Assembly (NCBI GenBank): GCA_021229015.1 | Contig: CM037777.1 | Coordinates: forward strand, 53,265,554 to 53,329,553 | Origin: Solen grandis | Taxonomy: Eukaryota; Mollusca; Bivalvia; Adapedonta; Solenidae | DNA: 64,000 bases | Direction of reading: 5' to 3' | Shown: positions 1 through 12,012 of the stretch, piece by piece | Numbering within the stretch: the first letter of the stretch is position 1 | Layout of the letters: every line of letters begins with the position of its first letter | The notes under the pieces: model-generated | Told to the model about the DNA's origin: nothing | Database searches by the model: none | What the model saw: the letters and a program-made list of their open reading frames with translations, nothing else | Translations under genes and position numbers: made by a program

Positions 1-699
1 TTTATATTGTGTGACATCATAAAGAGAAATATTACAGTCAAATTAATTTAGCATACACTAACATAGTTAAAATTTAAGTAAAATCAATTAAATACAATCC
101 AATGAGACTTCAATAGTAAGCGATTAAAAACTAGGGCTTTTTTCCTAAAAACCATCCTTTATCAATTTTAAATAATAACGACATCATGTTTAGGGACTTT
201 ATGACATGTTCAAGACACACCTGAGTACCATTTTCCTCTGCTTTAGCTGCAAAGAGGTCTTGTCCTTTATTTGACTGGCACACAACTCGCTGCAACAAAT
301 TACTGCTCCCTTGTAAATAGTCCTCTCTTAATTACAGTTATCATAGACTAATCGCTTCTCCCTACACAGTCTCAAATTTACAGTCCTAGAAACTGTATTT
401 AGAAATCACAGAATAAATAATGTAATCATTCATTCATCTTCTTTCATCTTAATATAAATTGTACTAATGGTATGATTATCAGGCTGAACTGGGTAAAAAA
501 TAATATAGTATTTAAAGAATATACTGAATTGAGTATTAAAAAAAATATATAAATGAGTATGAAAATAACATTATTAAGTTGTTTTATTTGAAAAATGAAA
601 ACAGATGCAACTGTGTTTGGGTCATACTAGTACAGCATTGTTTCCTCAAGGTATATACCTGTCGTGTAGAGACTTGTCAGCTTACAGAATCATACCACA

Positions 700-840
700 T
701 TCAACAACTTCCCCTAAACCACCATCTAAAGCCATAGAAACCAGAAGAAAGAGTTTGTTGTGTCCTGGGATCAAACTCCAACGATTGCTTCAACAATTGA
801 ACCACATAAGCTCATCAAGTAAAACAAGGGGAAAAGTTAA
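700..840 (-). mobile_element. Possible tRNA-like SINE remnant (left-arm copy)
   Basis: On the minus strand the segment shows a TGGTTCAATTG box-A-like motif followed by GTTTGATCCC, which fits a Pol III box B. It is the left-arm counterpart of 16345-16485. The A-to-B spacing is shorter than usual and no target duplication is visible, so this may be only a degenerate tRNA-like fragment. Confidence 0.3.
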
Positions 841-2199
841 CAGAACCAGGACACATTCAGCTCCTGTATATCTGCATTTGTATGTATCCATTGTAATGAG
901 TGTATGCAATTCTGCATGCAGAAAGACATGCATATTATCCCTGCATGTCTCACAGGAGGCTGCATAAGTTGGGCAATGTTATTGGAAATATCGACCATTC
1001 AGTCCTCATAAGGCTCGTAATCACAAAATACCGGACAAAAAATCAGTGAATATCAATAAAGAGGTAAAAACTTTCAAATCTTGCTTGCTACATGCAGTGT
1101 AGATCTGTTATACGTGTTCAAGTATACGCCAATTATAACGCAGCCCGAAGAACTCGAAGTTGTTATTTAAGAACATTTGGGCTTGTATTTTCACTCTATT
1201 CATGATGTTGCAGGTTTCAATCTTGGGGCACAATTTATCACATTTCACACCTACCCACATATTCTGTTTATTCCCCCCAATGTTATTTTGTTGATAATCT
1301 ATACTTGTCCCCAAGAACAAATACCTGTTCATTATAAAAAGGGAGAATGGAGATCCATTTTAACACAGCAATCAGACTTAGACCCTATAAAGTGTTATAA
1401 TAAAAGCGCACTTAAAACTGTGAAATTGGAATGAAAAGGAACAAAATGATAAAATAACGGGGCAATAAACAAAAAGGGAATGAAGAGGAACCAAAAGGAA
1501 TATATAACAGGAAATAAACTGAGAAAAGAAAATACTTAAAACCAACATTAACCTTAACTGTTCAACGGTCTTCAACGATAATTGTAAATACCCTTTTCTT
1601 TGCAAAAAATGCGCCTAGTTCTTCCGATGTAATATCACTGCCATATGGCATTATTTGATTAGAGAAATACTGTGGGTGTTGTCTCTACTTCAGGTTTATT
1701 TTGAGCCCCCGCTTTAGCCGTTCCTCTTGCGACGTATCCAATTTTGCCTCAGAATCTCTGTAAAAATCAAATTACTGTAGTGAAACAGAACAAGCGATCC
1801 CTGGGACATTAACTAGAGCAACTTTTTCTTTTCTCCATCAAGGCAAAAGCGTATGTTTTTAACACCATGTATCAACTCCGCAATTTTGACATATGACTCC
1901 AGGGTTAAATATACAGAGTCTAACTTGGAACGTCACTCAACTGACGACTAACACTTTATCAGAAGTTCCATTTAGTGAAACATCTATAAATAACTCCCAA
2001 GGGAGAGAACCCCCCTTACACATGGGTCATGCTCTCCAATTCACATACTCAAGTTTCATTCACAAAACCTCCACCCTTAAACAATCACTCTCTAACAAGC
2101 TCACAAAGGTCCTTTATTCTTACTACTTCATTAGGTATGATTTTTTTTAGGCTGACCATTTCATCATCTGGTGACATTTCTTCTTGAGAGACACAGTGC

Positions 2200-2417
2200 T
2201 TATTAATTAAGTTTAAAATTATTTATTTTACGTCGATTGAGAAACAAGTTCTTAAAAACTCATACTAATCCCTCTCGACGGTTCCGGGGTTGGACCATAC
2301 TTTGGCCGGGGAAGGTCATGAATATTTCTTGCCTCAAACAAGGTTTCGAACCCACAACCTTTCAGATCCGTAATCAGATACATTACCACTGAACCACAGC
2401 GCCTCAAAGAGCCCAAA
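2200..2417 (-). mobile_element. tRNA-Arg-derived SINE (left-arm copy)
   Basis: This is a minus-strand copy of the SINE at 14743-14959. It has a tRNA-like head with box B GGTTCGAAACC and ends in the shared tail that reads AACTTGTTTCTCAATCGACG on the minus strand. A 13-bp duplication AGAGACACAGTGC flanks it at 2187-2199 and 2418-2430. Both inverted-repeat arms carry the insertion and its duplication, so insertion predates the split of the two arms or alleles. Confidence 0.85.
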
Positions 2418-2795
2418 AGAGACACAGTGCTCCCTACTGTGGTTATTTTCTGGCCAATCACAACCCAGACATTCTATGTTAAGCCCCAATTAAGAAAGGT
2501 GCTAAATTCGTTCTAGGTTTATTGAATTCTATAGGCGGGCAGTTTGGGATCACTGTCAGTTTATGCACTAACCACTCAGCCACCACTTCCTGAGCTGGTA
2601 TGCAGGAAGACATTGAGACTGACCTTGAACATGTTAGTTATTCTGTTAAAGGGAGTAAAAAAAAATGCCCACCTCTTTTGAAATTACTTTTTGCATCTTA
2701 ACATTACGGATTACACTTGACTGCACTTTCTTCTTTAGTTACACTTTTTGTTCTTTATCTATGTAAAACTTGGGAGTTAAGTGAGATATCTGACA

Positions 2796-2870
2796 CAAGA
2801 ACTACCCCTAATGTGACTGATACCCCCGCATCCCATCCTGTCTTTTATGTTATGTGTATGTAGGGGCAGG
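2796..2870 (-). repeat. Dispersed repeat flanking the 34-bp array (left-arm copy)
   Basis: This module (acaagaactacccctaatg..., then gatacccccgcatcccatcc) is the left-arm copy of 14285-14370. Related modules occur at 8965-9110, 9665-9815 and about 59535-59580. In the two arms it directly abuts the 34-bp minisatellite. The family is unidentified. Confidence 0.6.
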
Positions 2871-3410
2871 ACCTGAAAAATACAGGAAGTGACATACATG
2901 ATGGACCTGATTAAAACAGGAAGTGACATACATGACGGGACCTGATAATGCAGGGAAATGAAAATACATGACGAGACCTAAATAATGCAGAAGTGACATA
3001 CCCTGACGGGACCTGATAATGCAGGAAGTGACATACATGACGAGACCTAAAAATGCAGGAAGTGACAAAACATGACGGGAAATGATAATGAGGAAGTGAC
3101 ATACAGACGGGACCTGATAATGCAGGAAGTTTACATACATGACGGACCTGATTAATACAGGGGTGACATACATGACGGGACCTGATAAAACAGGAGTGAC
3201 ATACATGACGGGACCTGTTTAAAACAGGAAGTGACATACATGACGGGACCTGATAAACCGGAAAGTGACATATAAGACGGGACCTGATAATACAAGAAGT
3301 GACATACAAAGATGGACCTGATAATACAGGAAGTGACATACATGACGGGGACCTGATATACAAATGACATACTTTAGGGGACCTGAGGTAAGGGGACGTG
3401 ACCTACAAAA
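2868..3410 (-). repeat. 34-bp minisatellite, short degenerate allele
   Basis: About 15 imperfect copies of the 34-bp unit that is much cleaner at 13407-14290, here on the opposite strand. Each unit reads roughly GACGGGACCTGATAATACAG then gaagtgacatacat. Many copies have 1-4 base indels. The minus-strand open frames through here (for example 2850-3206 and 2911-3363) are by-products of a stop-free repeat, not genes. Confidence 0.95.
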
Positions 3411-4389
3411 CAAGATCGCGAGCGTGTTCCAATAAAAATATAGCCCCTACTTCTGTGAAGAAAGGGGTATAAAAATGAAAAACCTGTATAAAAACTTATA
3501 TAGGATCCCAAAACATAACTAATGTTAGACTGGTAGGTCATAAATTGGGGCCCCTGCAGATTAAGTTTGATTCTTCAATACGTGTAATTTTCATACATTT
3601 TTCACCTCTCTATTATTTCAATCTCGAGAAATTCCTTTTTTACAAATCCTATAATTCAAATGAAAAAAAAACACAAGGGGCACATTTCTAAAATACACAA
3701 TGATCCCCCCCCATGCTTTTCATTCAATGAAACCAAAATTTTAATTGCAACATAACATACCAAAATAAACCCGAATTTCGTAAACAAATTTAAAAAAAAA
3801 ACCAGTCAATCAAGTGAGAAGAAAGTATTTTTATTTAATCACGACCACAAGAGATATTGGATGATTTCAGCAATAATGCCTTAAATATTAGAAAAAAGTA
3901 ATTTTACTTTGAATAAACAATTTCATTTTCCCAACTTGATGCGGTATTCTAAAATTTTATCTTTTTTAATGTTGATCTGTTTTAATAACAAACAAGTCTG
4001 AGATTTCACCATTAAAACCACAGGAGAATGAACAAAATTGGCATCTTCAAGTGGTTACGATAATTGATTTTAACTTTTAATGATAATGCATTGCAACGAC
4101 TGAAGGTGTTTATTTCCTAGTTTGACGAAACACATCCTAAATAAAATTGTTTTCTATGCTGCTTTGGAAAACAACTGATTTGAAAGAACAAAAACCATGT
4201 GTTGTTAAAGCAATAAAATGTCACAACATGAAACAAGAGGCCAAACATTTACTCTTCTGTGTTCTTTTAAATCATATCAACAATCAAAGTATGTTTAAAC
4301 ATTGACGAATAGTTGAAGTTTCATACAGATTAGGCAAAATTTATGGCCAATAAATTTGCACTGTTGACCTATTGACTCCTCATACATTA

Positions 4390-4627
4390 TTAACCCTTTC
4401 CCTCATAGAGGAAACCATAAAAAGACCTACGAAAGCATAAAACCAGATCAGCCTGCGAGTAACTTGCGGGCTGATCAGTTTTATGCTGTTCGCTGCTCCT
4501 CAGTGGTCTGGAAATGAGGACTTTATAATTAAATTTGGTAAGGGTTTAAATGTGGTTTTCTGCGATCAGCTTTAATGGTACCTATTGAGGGCGTCAAAAT
4601 GAGTCTATATGAGGGGAAAAGGGTTAA
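4390..4627 (+). mobile_element. piggyBac-like MITE, copy 1
   Basis: A ~238-bp non-autonomous element with TTAACCCTTTCCCTCATA at the left and GAGGGGAAAAGGGTTAA at the right. The internal hairpin (cctgcgagt / acttgcgggc) is present but mutated. It encodes no transposase. It lies just outside the end of the left inverted-repeat arm. Confidence 0.85.
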
Positions 4628-4799
4628 AGAAAATATCTATGTTTCTAAAAACAAAAATGATACAGAATGCTGGTGAACTTGGATCCAGGACCCAGGATTG
4701 TTTCTTCTAATACGTCATCCTGGGGATTGCAATGAAAACAAGTAACGGGTGTTGCACTACACTTTGAGTCCACACCCCTGAGGTACAATAATTTTTTCT

Positions 4800-5006
4800 G
4801 TTACCATAGCAACCAAAATTTTTGTCTGAAAAAAAAAAAAACAATGTGCAAATCTCCATACTGCCACCATTCATATACCAAGTTTCATAAAAATTTAAAT
4901 CTTAAATGGTTTTTAAGTATCATGGGATCCAGATTTCCGGACAGACAGAGGGACAGGTGGAGGGCAAACCTATAGTCCCCTCCGTGTAAACACCAGTAGG
5001 GGACTA
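4800..5006 (+). repeat. Dispersed mollusc-type repeat ending in AGTCCCCTCC...TAGGGGACTA
   Basis: The segment runs from a 'caagtttcataaaaatttaaa' stretch through a purine-rich 'cggacagacagagggacagg' stretch to 'agtcccctccgtgtaaacaccagtaggggacta'. From memory this order is typical of an abundant bivalve repeat. The last part can fold through AGTCCCCT/AGGGGACT. No coding potential. Confidence 0.55.
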
Positions 5007-5736
5007 AAAATTAAAATGTTCAAACCTCTGAAATCATGAAAATTAACCAGAACGGGCGAAATATGGAAGATAAAAATTTGTTAAACGGGGGTCACAATTT
5101 AAAGTTAGTTACCATCAACCAGGCAACTTGTGCTTGTTTGTCCCTGTATCATTCACACTGGTTGAATCTTCCAGGATTTGAGGTATTTAAAGAATATATT
5201 CAGATGTACAAAAAATCATTACTTCTGAAAAACATTGGCTCTAAATTTTCAGTAGGGAAAAAAATGACTTAAACCTAGGGCTCTAACAATACGGGCAAGT
5301 GCTCGAACACCTGAGCTCCCAGACTTTCCCCAAATTAGAATCCCCATTCAAGTGACATTTACTGTAACAGGACTAAGAAATTTTAAAATAAATATAATCA
5401 AGAAGGAATATGCTGAGAACAATGTCAAAAGCCAATAAACCCCTATCATCAAATGTCTGAAAACTTGCAGAAAATTGAAGGAAAGAGATGTGCGGGAACA
5501 AAAAAGTTTCCCCTGTGTTGTTTCCCACTTTTCAGCAGCTGGTGCCTCTCTAGATGGGCTGCTGACAATTCAGCAAGAATTGTTCAGCCCCAAAGGAACC
5601 CAATCCAAATATTGCAGCATAAGCCAGAATGAAGGACAAAAACCAATGTACCGTGAGATATAGCTACGAAAATTGCCATCCTCCTCCAGTCCTTCCTTTA
5701 ATATATCCCCAGTAACTTTTCCCGATTGAATTTTTA
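5007..5736. other. No gene seen
   Basis: AT-rich sequence with short open frames only (78 and 62 codons at 5036-5272 and 5475-5663) that lack coding-like composition or splice context. Nothing recognisable. Confidence 0.6.
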
Positions 5737-6381
5737 TCAGCGGGCATTTTTTTTAAATTTTCCCCAAACAATGCAATATACGCTTGCTTGGCTTATTTTT
5801 ATCATGGTATTGTAAGGAGAGGAATGAATTTGATAACTAAATCGAGAAAGAGCCATCATTACGGCTGATTGGCTAGCGAGATTTTCCAATATATTCTTAT
5901 GAATTTCTTGCCGAGGTAGCGGAATTGGGCACAGAAACATCTCGTAAAATAAAGAGATATTTTGATGAACGAGTTTGAGAACAATAATGAAGATAATGTT
6001 CTGAAATACAGTATTGATAAAACGATACTCGGACTGATAACACAGCGCGTGAAATACGTAGAGAGACGAAAACATGTGCTGAGGAACAACATTATGAGAT
6101 ACTGTTAATGAAAACCAATAAACCCAGCCACATTGCTCGTACACACCATGCACTGGCCAGATTAATTGGATTAAGATAAAATTTATAACAGATCGAAGTT
6201 TTTTTTCCTTCAATATTTTTTTTCTTGAATTATGAAACATGGTAGCTCTCTGTGATTTGGAGGAACTCATGATGCTGTTTTCTGAGCCCCCAAATTTAAC
6301 ACAAGCATGATATTTTAAACCCCTTTTCCCCTCATAGAGGACCATGAAAAGACCTATGCGAACAGCATAAAACCAGATCAA
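5737..6381 (-). other. Longest non-repetitive open frame (214 codons), unassigned
   Basis: This is the longest open frame in the window that is not built from tandem repeats. Its first ~22 codons lie inside the MITE at 6315-6564, so the start is not native. I recognise no domain. The opposite strand of 5870-6180 also has three consecutive overlapping open pieces rich in charged residues (about 33, 50 and 53 codons, in different frames), so either strand could hold a decayed coding remnant, or neither does. Local composition is less A/T-homopolymeric than the surroundings. No signal peptide or splice sites support a gene. Confidence 0.12.
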
Positions 6382-6564
6382 GCCTGCGAGAAAACTCGCA
6401 GGCTGATCGGGTTTTATGCTGTTCGCGCTCCTCAGTGGTCTGGTAATGAGGATTTTACAATTAAATTTGGAAAGGGTTTTAAGTGGGGGCTTTCTGCAGA
6501 TCAGGCTTTATGTGGTACCTATTGAGTGCGTCAAAATGAGTCTATATGAGGGAAAGGGGTTTAA
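6315..6564 (+). mobile_element. piggyBac-like MITE, copy 2
   Basis: Both ends are present with small insertions (TTAAACCCCTTTTCCCCTCAT at the left, GAGGGAAAGGGGTTTAA at the right). The internal hairpin is intact (gcctgcgag / ctcgcaggc with outer arms reaching gcgaacagc / gctgttcgc). About 250 bp, non-coding. Confidence 0.85.
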
Positions 6565-7689
6565 ATTATTGATGAAATGCTACTCATTGTAAGACCTGAA
6601 AAGTCTAGGGGCTACTAAGGTTATTTCTTGACATGTTTAATTAAAAAGATTTCGTGTTTTTGAAAAAATTATATTAAAGCATGTCCAAAATTTTTTACCC
6701 AAATAAAATAAACATGCACAATAACAAAGTGGGTAGAAATAAACACACTAGAGACAGCCAGAGAAAAAACTAAATCAATGCAATGAAAGTGACAGTCGAT
6801 GAACAATGTGTCAGCTGCATGGCATGGACAATGAGACAGATTTCCCTCATGGTGGATCAGCAGTAATCCTCCGTCCACATATTGACAAGAAACTTAATCA
6901 GCCTTCACTCGCCGAGCCGCAACATGACACAGCGCCTGGTCAACACTGTCCACCCTATGGTCAGTTCTGTTCACAAGTTGATCCATTTATCAGTCTTGTC
7001 ACCTAAGACTGACTGCTTCAATATTCAAGTGTTACACTTGCATGCAAAAACATCAATATCCTTCAAGTGACTACGGATTAATTCGATGAAAAAAAGCTAT
7101 TTATCATCCAAAATGCTGTAAAATCATCAATAATTATGAATTTCATAAACAATAAATTTCCAGTCCCGTATTTTTTCTTCTTCTGTAAAATTTCTATCAA
7201 TCATTTACAAGTTATTATTTAAATCAATTTCTTGGCTATAACTTTTGTGCCAAAAAGATTCCAATTAAGAAATGAAAGGTCCATTTCAAAATGAACAAAT
7301 TTTTGTGTGCTTAATATTCCTGGAAATCACAAATCAGCAAATAGTACTTTCCAAAGAAATTTAATGATTAAATTTATGATCAAGACATTTAAAAGATTCT
7401 AGGGTTTAGTTAGAACCAAATTTTCACCTTGCACATCTTCACATATGATTATAACCTTTCAGTGACGGACAGATGGACAAACAGTTTGATGGAAAAAGTA
7501 CAAATATATAAAGTTCCCCCAAATTTCATTCAAAAAAGCATAAAAAAAGGATGGAACAGAAAAGCTTCAAATCATTGAATGATTCTACAGCAATTTGTCT
7601 TTGTAAAAATGCCTCCCGCAATATTACCTCCCCATTTTTTTTTTATAACAAATCAATGAAGGAGCAGAATTCCAAGAAGCCACTTATTG
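6565..7689. other. No gene seen
   Basis: AT-rich single-copy-looking sequence. Small open frames at 6806-7070 do not resemble exons. There is a weak 'gacggacagatggacaaac' stretch near 7463 like the purine-rich part of the dispersed repeat at 4800-5006. Confidence 0.6.
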
Positions 7690-8225
7690 TTTTATTCTCA
7701 ATCTGATCTCATTGGAATCTCTGGTGTACAAGCACCAGTGAGACAGCAAGCACATTGGTCCTTCTTCTAGTTTACATGCACCAGTATGATAGATAGCATT
7801 CTGATCCTCTGATCTCACTTCAGTGATCTATGGTTTACATATACCAGTGAGACAGTCAATTGTTAGCCAGTGAGATAGCCAGCATCTTGATCTCACTGGA
7901 AGTTAGCATTCTGATCCTCTGATCTCACTTCATTCTATGGTTTACATACACCAGTGAGACAGCCAATTGTTAGCCAGTGAGATAGCCAGCATTTTGATCT
8001 CACTGGAAGTTAGCATTCTGATCCTCTGATCTCACTTCATTCTATGGTTTACATACACCAGTGAGATAGCCAATTGTCAGCCTGTGAGATAGCCAGCATC
8101 TCACTGGAAGTAAGCATTCTGATCCTCTGATCTCATTGGAAGCTAGCATTTTGATCCTCTGATCTCACTGGAATCCATGGTTAACATGCACCAGTGAGAT
8201 GGTCAATATTCTGATCTTTTGGTTT
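7690..8225 (+). repeat. Tandem array, unit ~107 bp
   Basis: Four to five imperfect copies containing gatctcacttcattctatg, 'tttacatacaccagtgaga' and 'gcattctgatcctct'. Unit starts near 7811, 7921, 8028 and 8128 give spacings of 110, 107 and 100. Each unit itself contains shorter repeats of 'ccagtgagatagcca'. Non-coding. Confidence 0.85.
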
Positions 8226-8964
8226 TCAAAAGAACTACTCACAAAGCTGGTAGCCTATGTTGATTTTATACAACTGCCAACAATTTCCGACAAAATCCAT
8301 TTATCATAAAACTACTGATTATCATTCTGTTTATATATGATAGATAAATAATCAAAGTACAGTGTATGTAATATATTGACAAATGTTTTGCAACATTTTG
8401 AATTATGTTTGGCAATGTTTATGAAGTTACATGAACTTAACTTCAATCTCCTATAAATATAAGTATACTAGACGAAACTTAAGTACCCGACTAAAGTTTG
8501 TCTATAGCATTTGTTGTATTCAAAATAACGATTTTTGGTTTTCTATAGCTTTCCCCCAAAATCGGTTTCACAGAGTTGATTATACGTCAAAAAATTTTTC
8601 ATGCAGACAACAGATTGAGCCATGCACATTTTAATATTTACTGAGCATATGATTTGGAAAAAATATCTTCTCTACAAGTTTGAAATCGGAGTACTTACAA
8701 GTTTCGTTAAGTGTATATTACTAAGCAGAAGTTTAAAGTGAGAACTTGGTGCAAAATTATTATGACTTCAATCATTTATGTTGTTACCGTAGTAATATAA
8801 GGGCATTACGGTCCAAAGGGAAGCATTCATGAGGGTAGATTTGGAGGCTGTGGGTTAAAACCCGGGATGACCTACCGGGTAAAAGGGGCTAATCCAACAA
8901 AAGAACCATTATAAAGGAGTGTATTTGGAAGTTTATAAGATTATGTTTCCAGGACGATGAAAAA
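8226..8964. other. No gene seen
   Basis: AT-rich sequence with no convincing gene. A segment near 8845-8895 (ggctgtgggttaaaacccgg, then gatgacctaccgggtaaaag) has local dyad symmetry but no clear identity. Confidence 0.55.
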
Positions 8965-9110
8965 AAGGGGCCCAGAACTATCACTGAAGGTGATTAATAC
9001 CTCTACATCCCACCTTGTTTTCAGGTAATATATGAACAGGATGTCATCCCTAATAACCCCCACTTCTGTAAAGCAGAACATTTCCAAATAAAAAGGGCCC
9101 TGACCAGTCA
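8965..9110 (+). repeat. Dispersed repeat, family of 9665-9815
   Basis: Reads 'gaactatcactgaaggtgat', 'taatacctctacatcccacc', then 'acccccacttctgtaaagca' and 'ccctgaccagt'. The same order of modules is seen at 9665-9815 and, interrupted by the 34-bp array, at 13330-14370. Family not identified. Confidence 0.55.
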
Positions 9111-9664
9111 ATAACAAGGGAAACACAGAAATCTACTCGTCCATTTGAATAATTTTCAGTCTAGCTGTAGCCAGTCTTACATTCAGATAAACAAAAGCAA
9201 GCATCATTTTTTTCACCAAACTTTATCCCTTCATGCTCAGTAGGTATTGTAAGTTCAAACCTACTTAAGGTATGCAAATCAAAGTGCTCAAAGCACTGAG
9301 GGACTGCCGACAGGTTATCACGAAATAAAGAACAAGTTTAGCTGACTGACTACTAGTAACTAGAGTTGCAAAAAATTTAGAGTTTAGGGCACCAAAGACT
9401 TTGCCTCTATTGAGTTAACACTAGAATTAGAATTATAGCAATTTAACCATGCAAATCCTGCAGACAGTCTTTCAGTGCATTGTGTGCTTTGATTTTCTTC
9501 CCATGGTTGAAGTCTTTAATTATTTCTCTAAATAATGGACAAGCACAATGTTGTTTTTTGTTGTTGTTGTTTTCAGTAATTCTATTCTTATCAAGCTGTC
9601 CCAATTTAGACAAGTAACATATTCTGACCTCAGAATTTATTTCTTCCCAATTAATCTGCTCACA

Positions 9665-9815
9665 CTCGAGCTATCATCGAAGGTGATTATTACCCCAGCA
9701 TCCATACTGTATGTTCCTGTATGTGAATGTAGGAATGGGCAAGATGAGACATAATGAGAAGGGACAAGCCTGATTTCTGTACAGCTCCCCCTTCTGTTCA
9801 GTGGGGTACAACTGA
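9665..9815 (+). repeat. Dispersed repeat, second copy
   Basis: Contains 'gagctatcatcgaaggtgat', 'accccagcatcca', 'cctgtatgtgaatgtagga', then 'cccccttctgttcagtgggg' and 'aactgaccag'. It parallels 8965-9110 about 700 bp upstream in the same orientation. A divergent piece of the same family lies near 59535-59580. Confidence 0.55.
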
Positions 9816-9993
9816 CCAGTTTAGTCGATAAAGTCACCTCATCAGTCTCCTTCACTGAATCTTCAATCTCTCCACTAATGGAAGATATATTAATTTTATC
9901 TAATGACAAAGAAAAAATTAAATATTAAAACAAATTAAACATACCGGTATCACTTACAACAATTTCCTTTCAACAACTTTTACTCCTGATGAC

Positions 9994-10039
9994 TTGTTTC
10001 CCAATCAACGTAAAATAAATAAGTTTAAATTAAAAAAAA
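9994..10039 (+). mobile_element. 46-bp 5'-truncated SINE/LINE tail with 13-bp target duplication
   Basis: Only the shared 3' tail is present: TTGTTTCCCAATCAACGTAA, then ataaataagtttaaatt and an A run. It is flanked by perfect TACTCCTGATGAC at 9981-9993 and 10040-10052. This is what a severely truncated reverse-transcription insertion looks like. The same tail ends the SINEs at 2200-2417, 14743-14959 and 55785-56030. Confidence 0.85.
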
Positions 10040-10052
10040 TACTCCTGATGAC

Positions 10053-10844
10053 CCACCCCTTTCTTCACAAATAAACAGTTAACTATAAAGTACAGCATCA
10101 ACTCAGTATTTCACATTCAAAGCCAACAATCTTAAAATCTTCAATTATCTATTTCCCTTCTGCACATCCAATTTTCTAACATGCAAAAAATAAATCACTT
10201 AAAAAGCCTTTTCCACGAGATTGATAAATTCAAATTGATTTCTATTACATTCGAAGAGGGGCATGCATCCCAACCGTAAAAAGAAAGACAGGCAAAAACG
10301 AGAACGAAAACTTGAGTAATTTTAATTTACTTTACTTCAAGAAATGCAGAAAATGGGGGAATTAGGTCTTCTTGAAGTTCAGAAGGAAACCACTTGAACC
10401 TTAAACAATTTTCATTCCATCAACATGCCACTGATTTTAAAACACTCTATTTTCAGGGTGTTTCAGAGAGAGAAAAAAAAAATGAGGAAGAAAAGAAAAA
10501 AAAAATGAAATAATAATCTGATTAAATGGGCAGAGTAAGGGATTAAAGATGGATGAAATCTGATCCCCATCTACAGTCCTTTGATTTGACAAGCACACGC
10601 CAGCAACCTATTATTGAATCATTCCCTTATTAGCAGCATCCCACATAAATACTGGGATACACTGCATCTCATTTCTAAGTGACCTAGTAGAGAAAATACT
10701 CTTACCAAATTGAATGTCCAATCAAATATCCAAATTAAAGTCAAATTAAACATCCGTGAATCAATGAACTGTGAAGAGTGATAACGTTGGAATAAAATTG
10801 ATATAATTTTTCTTCTGAAATTGTCTGATCTTTTTATTCAAATG
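10053..10844. other. No gene seen
   Basis: AT-rich sequence with A-runs near 10475-10505. No coding or structural feature recognised. Confidence 0.6.
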
Positions 10845-11295
10845 GTCCTACTTAATGTGAAAAGATAGGGTTCCAGATGGTGTAAAATGATATGTTCTAA
10901 CATAAAGTGAAACAGAATGGTCTTAAACTGTATGAAATGGTGTGGTTTTACATAGTGTGTGATATAGTATGGTATTACAAAGGGTGCAAGGTGGTATGGT
11001 CTAACATGATGTGTGGAATGGAATGGTCTTAGAAAAGTGTGAAATGAAATGGTCTTACATAGTGTGTGAAATAGTATGGTCTTACATAGTGTTTGAAATG
11101 GTATGGTCTAACATTGTGAAATGGCATGGTCTTACAAAATGTGAAATGGCATGGTCTTATAAAACGTGAAATGGTGTGGTCCTACAAAATGGTGTGGTCT
11201 GACAGTGTGAAAATGTTACGATAACACAGTGTGAAATAGCTTGGTTTAATATGGAATGAAGCTGTATGGTTTAACAAAGTGTGCCATGGCATGTT
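10845..11295 (+). repeat. Degenerate minisatellite, unit about 20-28 bp
   Basis: Roughly 18 imperfect copies of 'gtgtgaaatggtatggtctt' followed by a short 'acata'/'acaaa' spacer. Unit length varies because the spacer is lost or gained. Non-coding. Confidence 0.8.
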
Positions 11296-11924
11296 GACTG
11301 AGGTTACAGCCAGATCATCCAACATCTGATATCATTCATATCATTAAAGACTTGGGAATCATCTCCTCCCCCTCACCTAAGCTGAAACAAATTGTTTGTG
11401 AAGGAGATCACAACCAGAGTCCAAACAAGTGCAAAAGTTTTCCCGAAATTTTGAAAAAGATAAATTGGAGGAAGTTGCCGCAAGCCTCTTACAGATATGG
11501 ATTCTTTGTCAAAGCTCTTTTACCCCTGCAAGCACCCATCTGATACTGACTCCATGTCATAGGACATCTAAGTGATATGGATTTACTGGATTTTCATCAA
11601 GAAGGGGGGGAAAAGAGGAGCAAGTAAGGGTGGTTTAATTAATGACTTGACCTACCTCTCAGTTGACCAGCTTACGTGGTGCCACAGCCAGGCAATGGCT
11701 CAAACTCTGCAATAAACAACAACAAATAGTTAAATTCAGAAAGTAAACCCTATTTTGTAAGAATGAATAGTTTTACAAATTACATAACATTAAAATAAGT
11801 TTTTACTGTTTGAGTGGGTTTAAACATAAAAACATGATATAGTAATTGATAGATTAATTTGAATTGTTTTATTTCAACTACAGTGTTCTTTGGAACACAT
11901 GTGTCACCTCCTGAAACGCCACAG
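11296..11924. other. No gene seen
   Basis: No recognised gene or repeat. A 63-codon open frame at 11352-11543 is not convincing. Confidence 0.55.
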
Positions 11925-12012
11925 AAAAAGTATGAACGGACAGACAGAATGATGGACAGACAGATGACAGAAAAGTGATCCCTATGTACACCTCTGCTTA
12001 CAGTAGGTGACA
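11925..12012 (+). repeat. Purine-rich dispersed repeat related to 4800-5006
   Basis: Contains 'atgaacggacagacagaatg', 'atggacagacagatgac', then 'ccctatgtacacctctgc' and 'agtaggtgaca'. The order of purine-rich 'cggacagac', 'tccc..' and 'agtagg' parts matches the dispersed repeat at 4800-5006, but it is diverged. Confidence 0.45.

Larger units (their letters stand above)
1..4133. repeat. Left arm of a giant inverted repeat
   Basis: The reverse complement of this stretch reappears at 12666-17636. Position 1 pairs with about 17636 and position 4133 with 12666. Check points are the first 75 bases against 17565-17636, the SINE at 2200-2417 against 14743-14959, and 4030-4133 against 12666-12760. 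The match reaches the window start, so the arm may continue outside. Compared with the right arm, this copy has many single-base and small indels and a shorter, ragged 34-bp array, as expected from a poorly polished contig or a second allele. Apart from the repeats listed separately, the arm holds no convincing gene. The short open frames at 605-967 and 1108-1605 are not coding-like. Confidence 0.95.

Noticed and set aside
605..967. 120-codon plus-strand open frame
   Set aside because: Overlaps a tRNA-like repeat remnant on the other strand, and the allelic copy in the right arm does not keep the same frame length.
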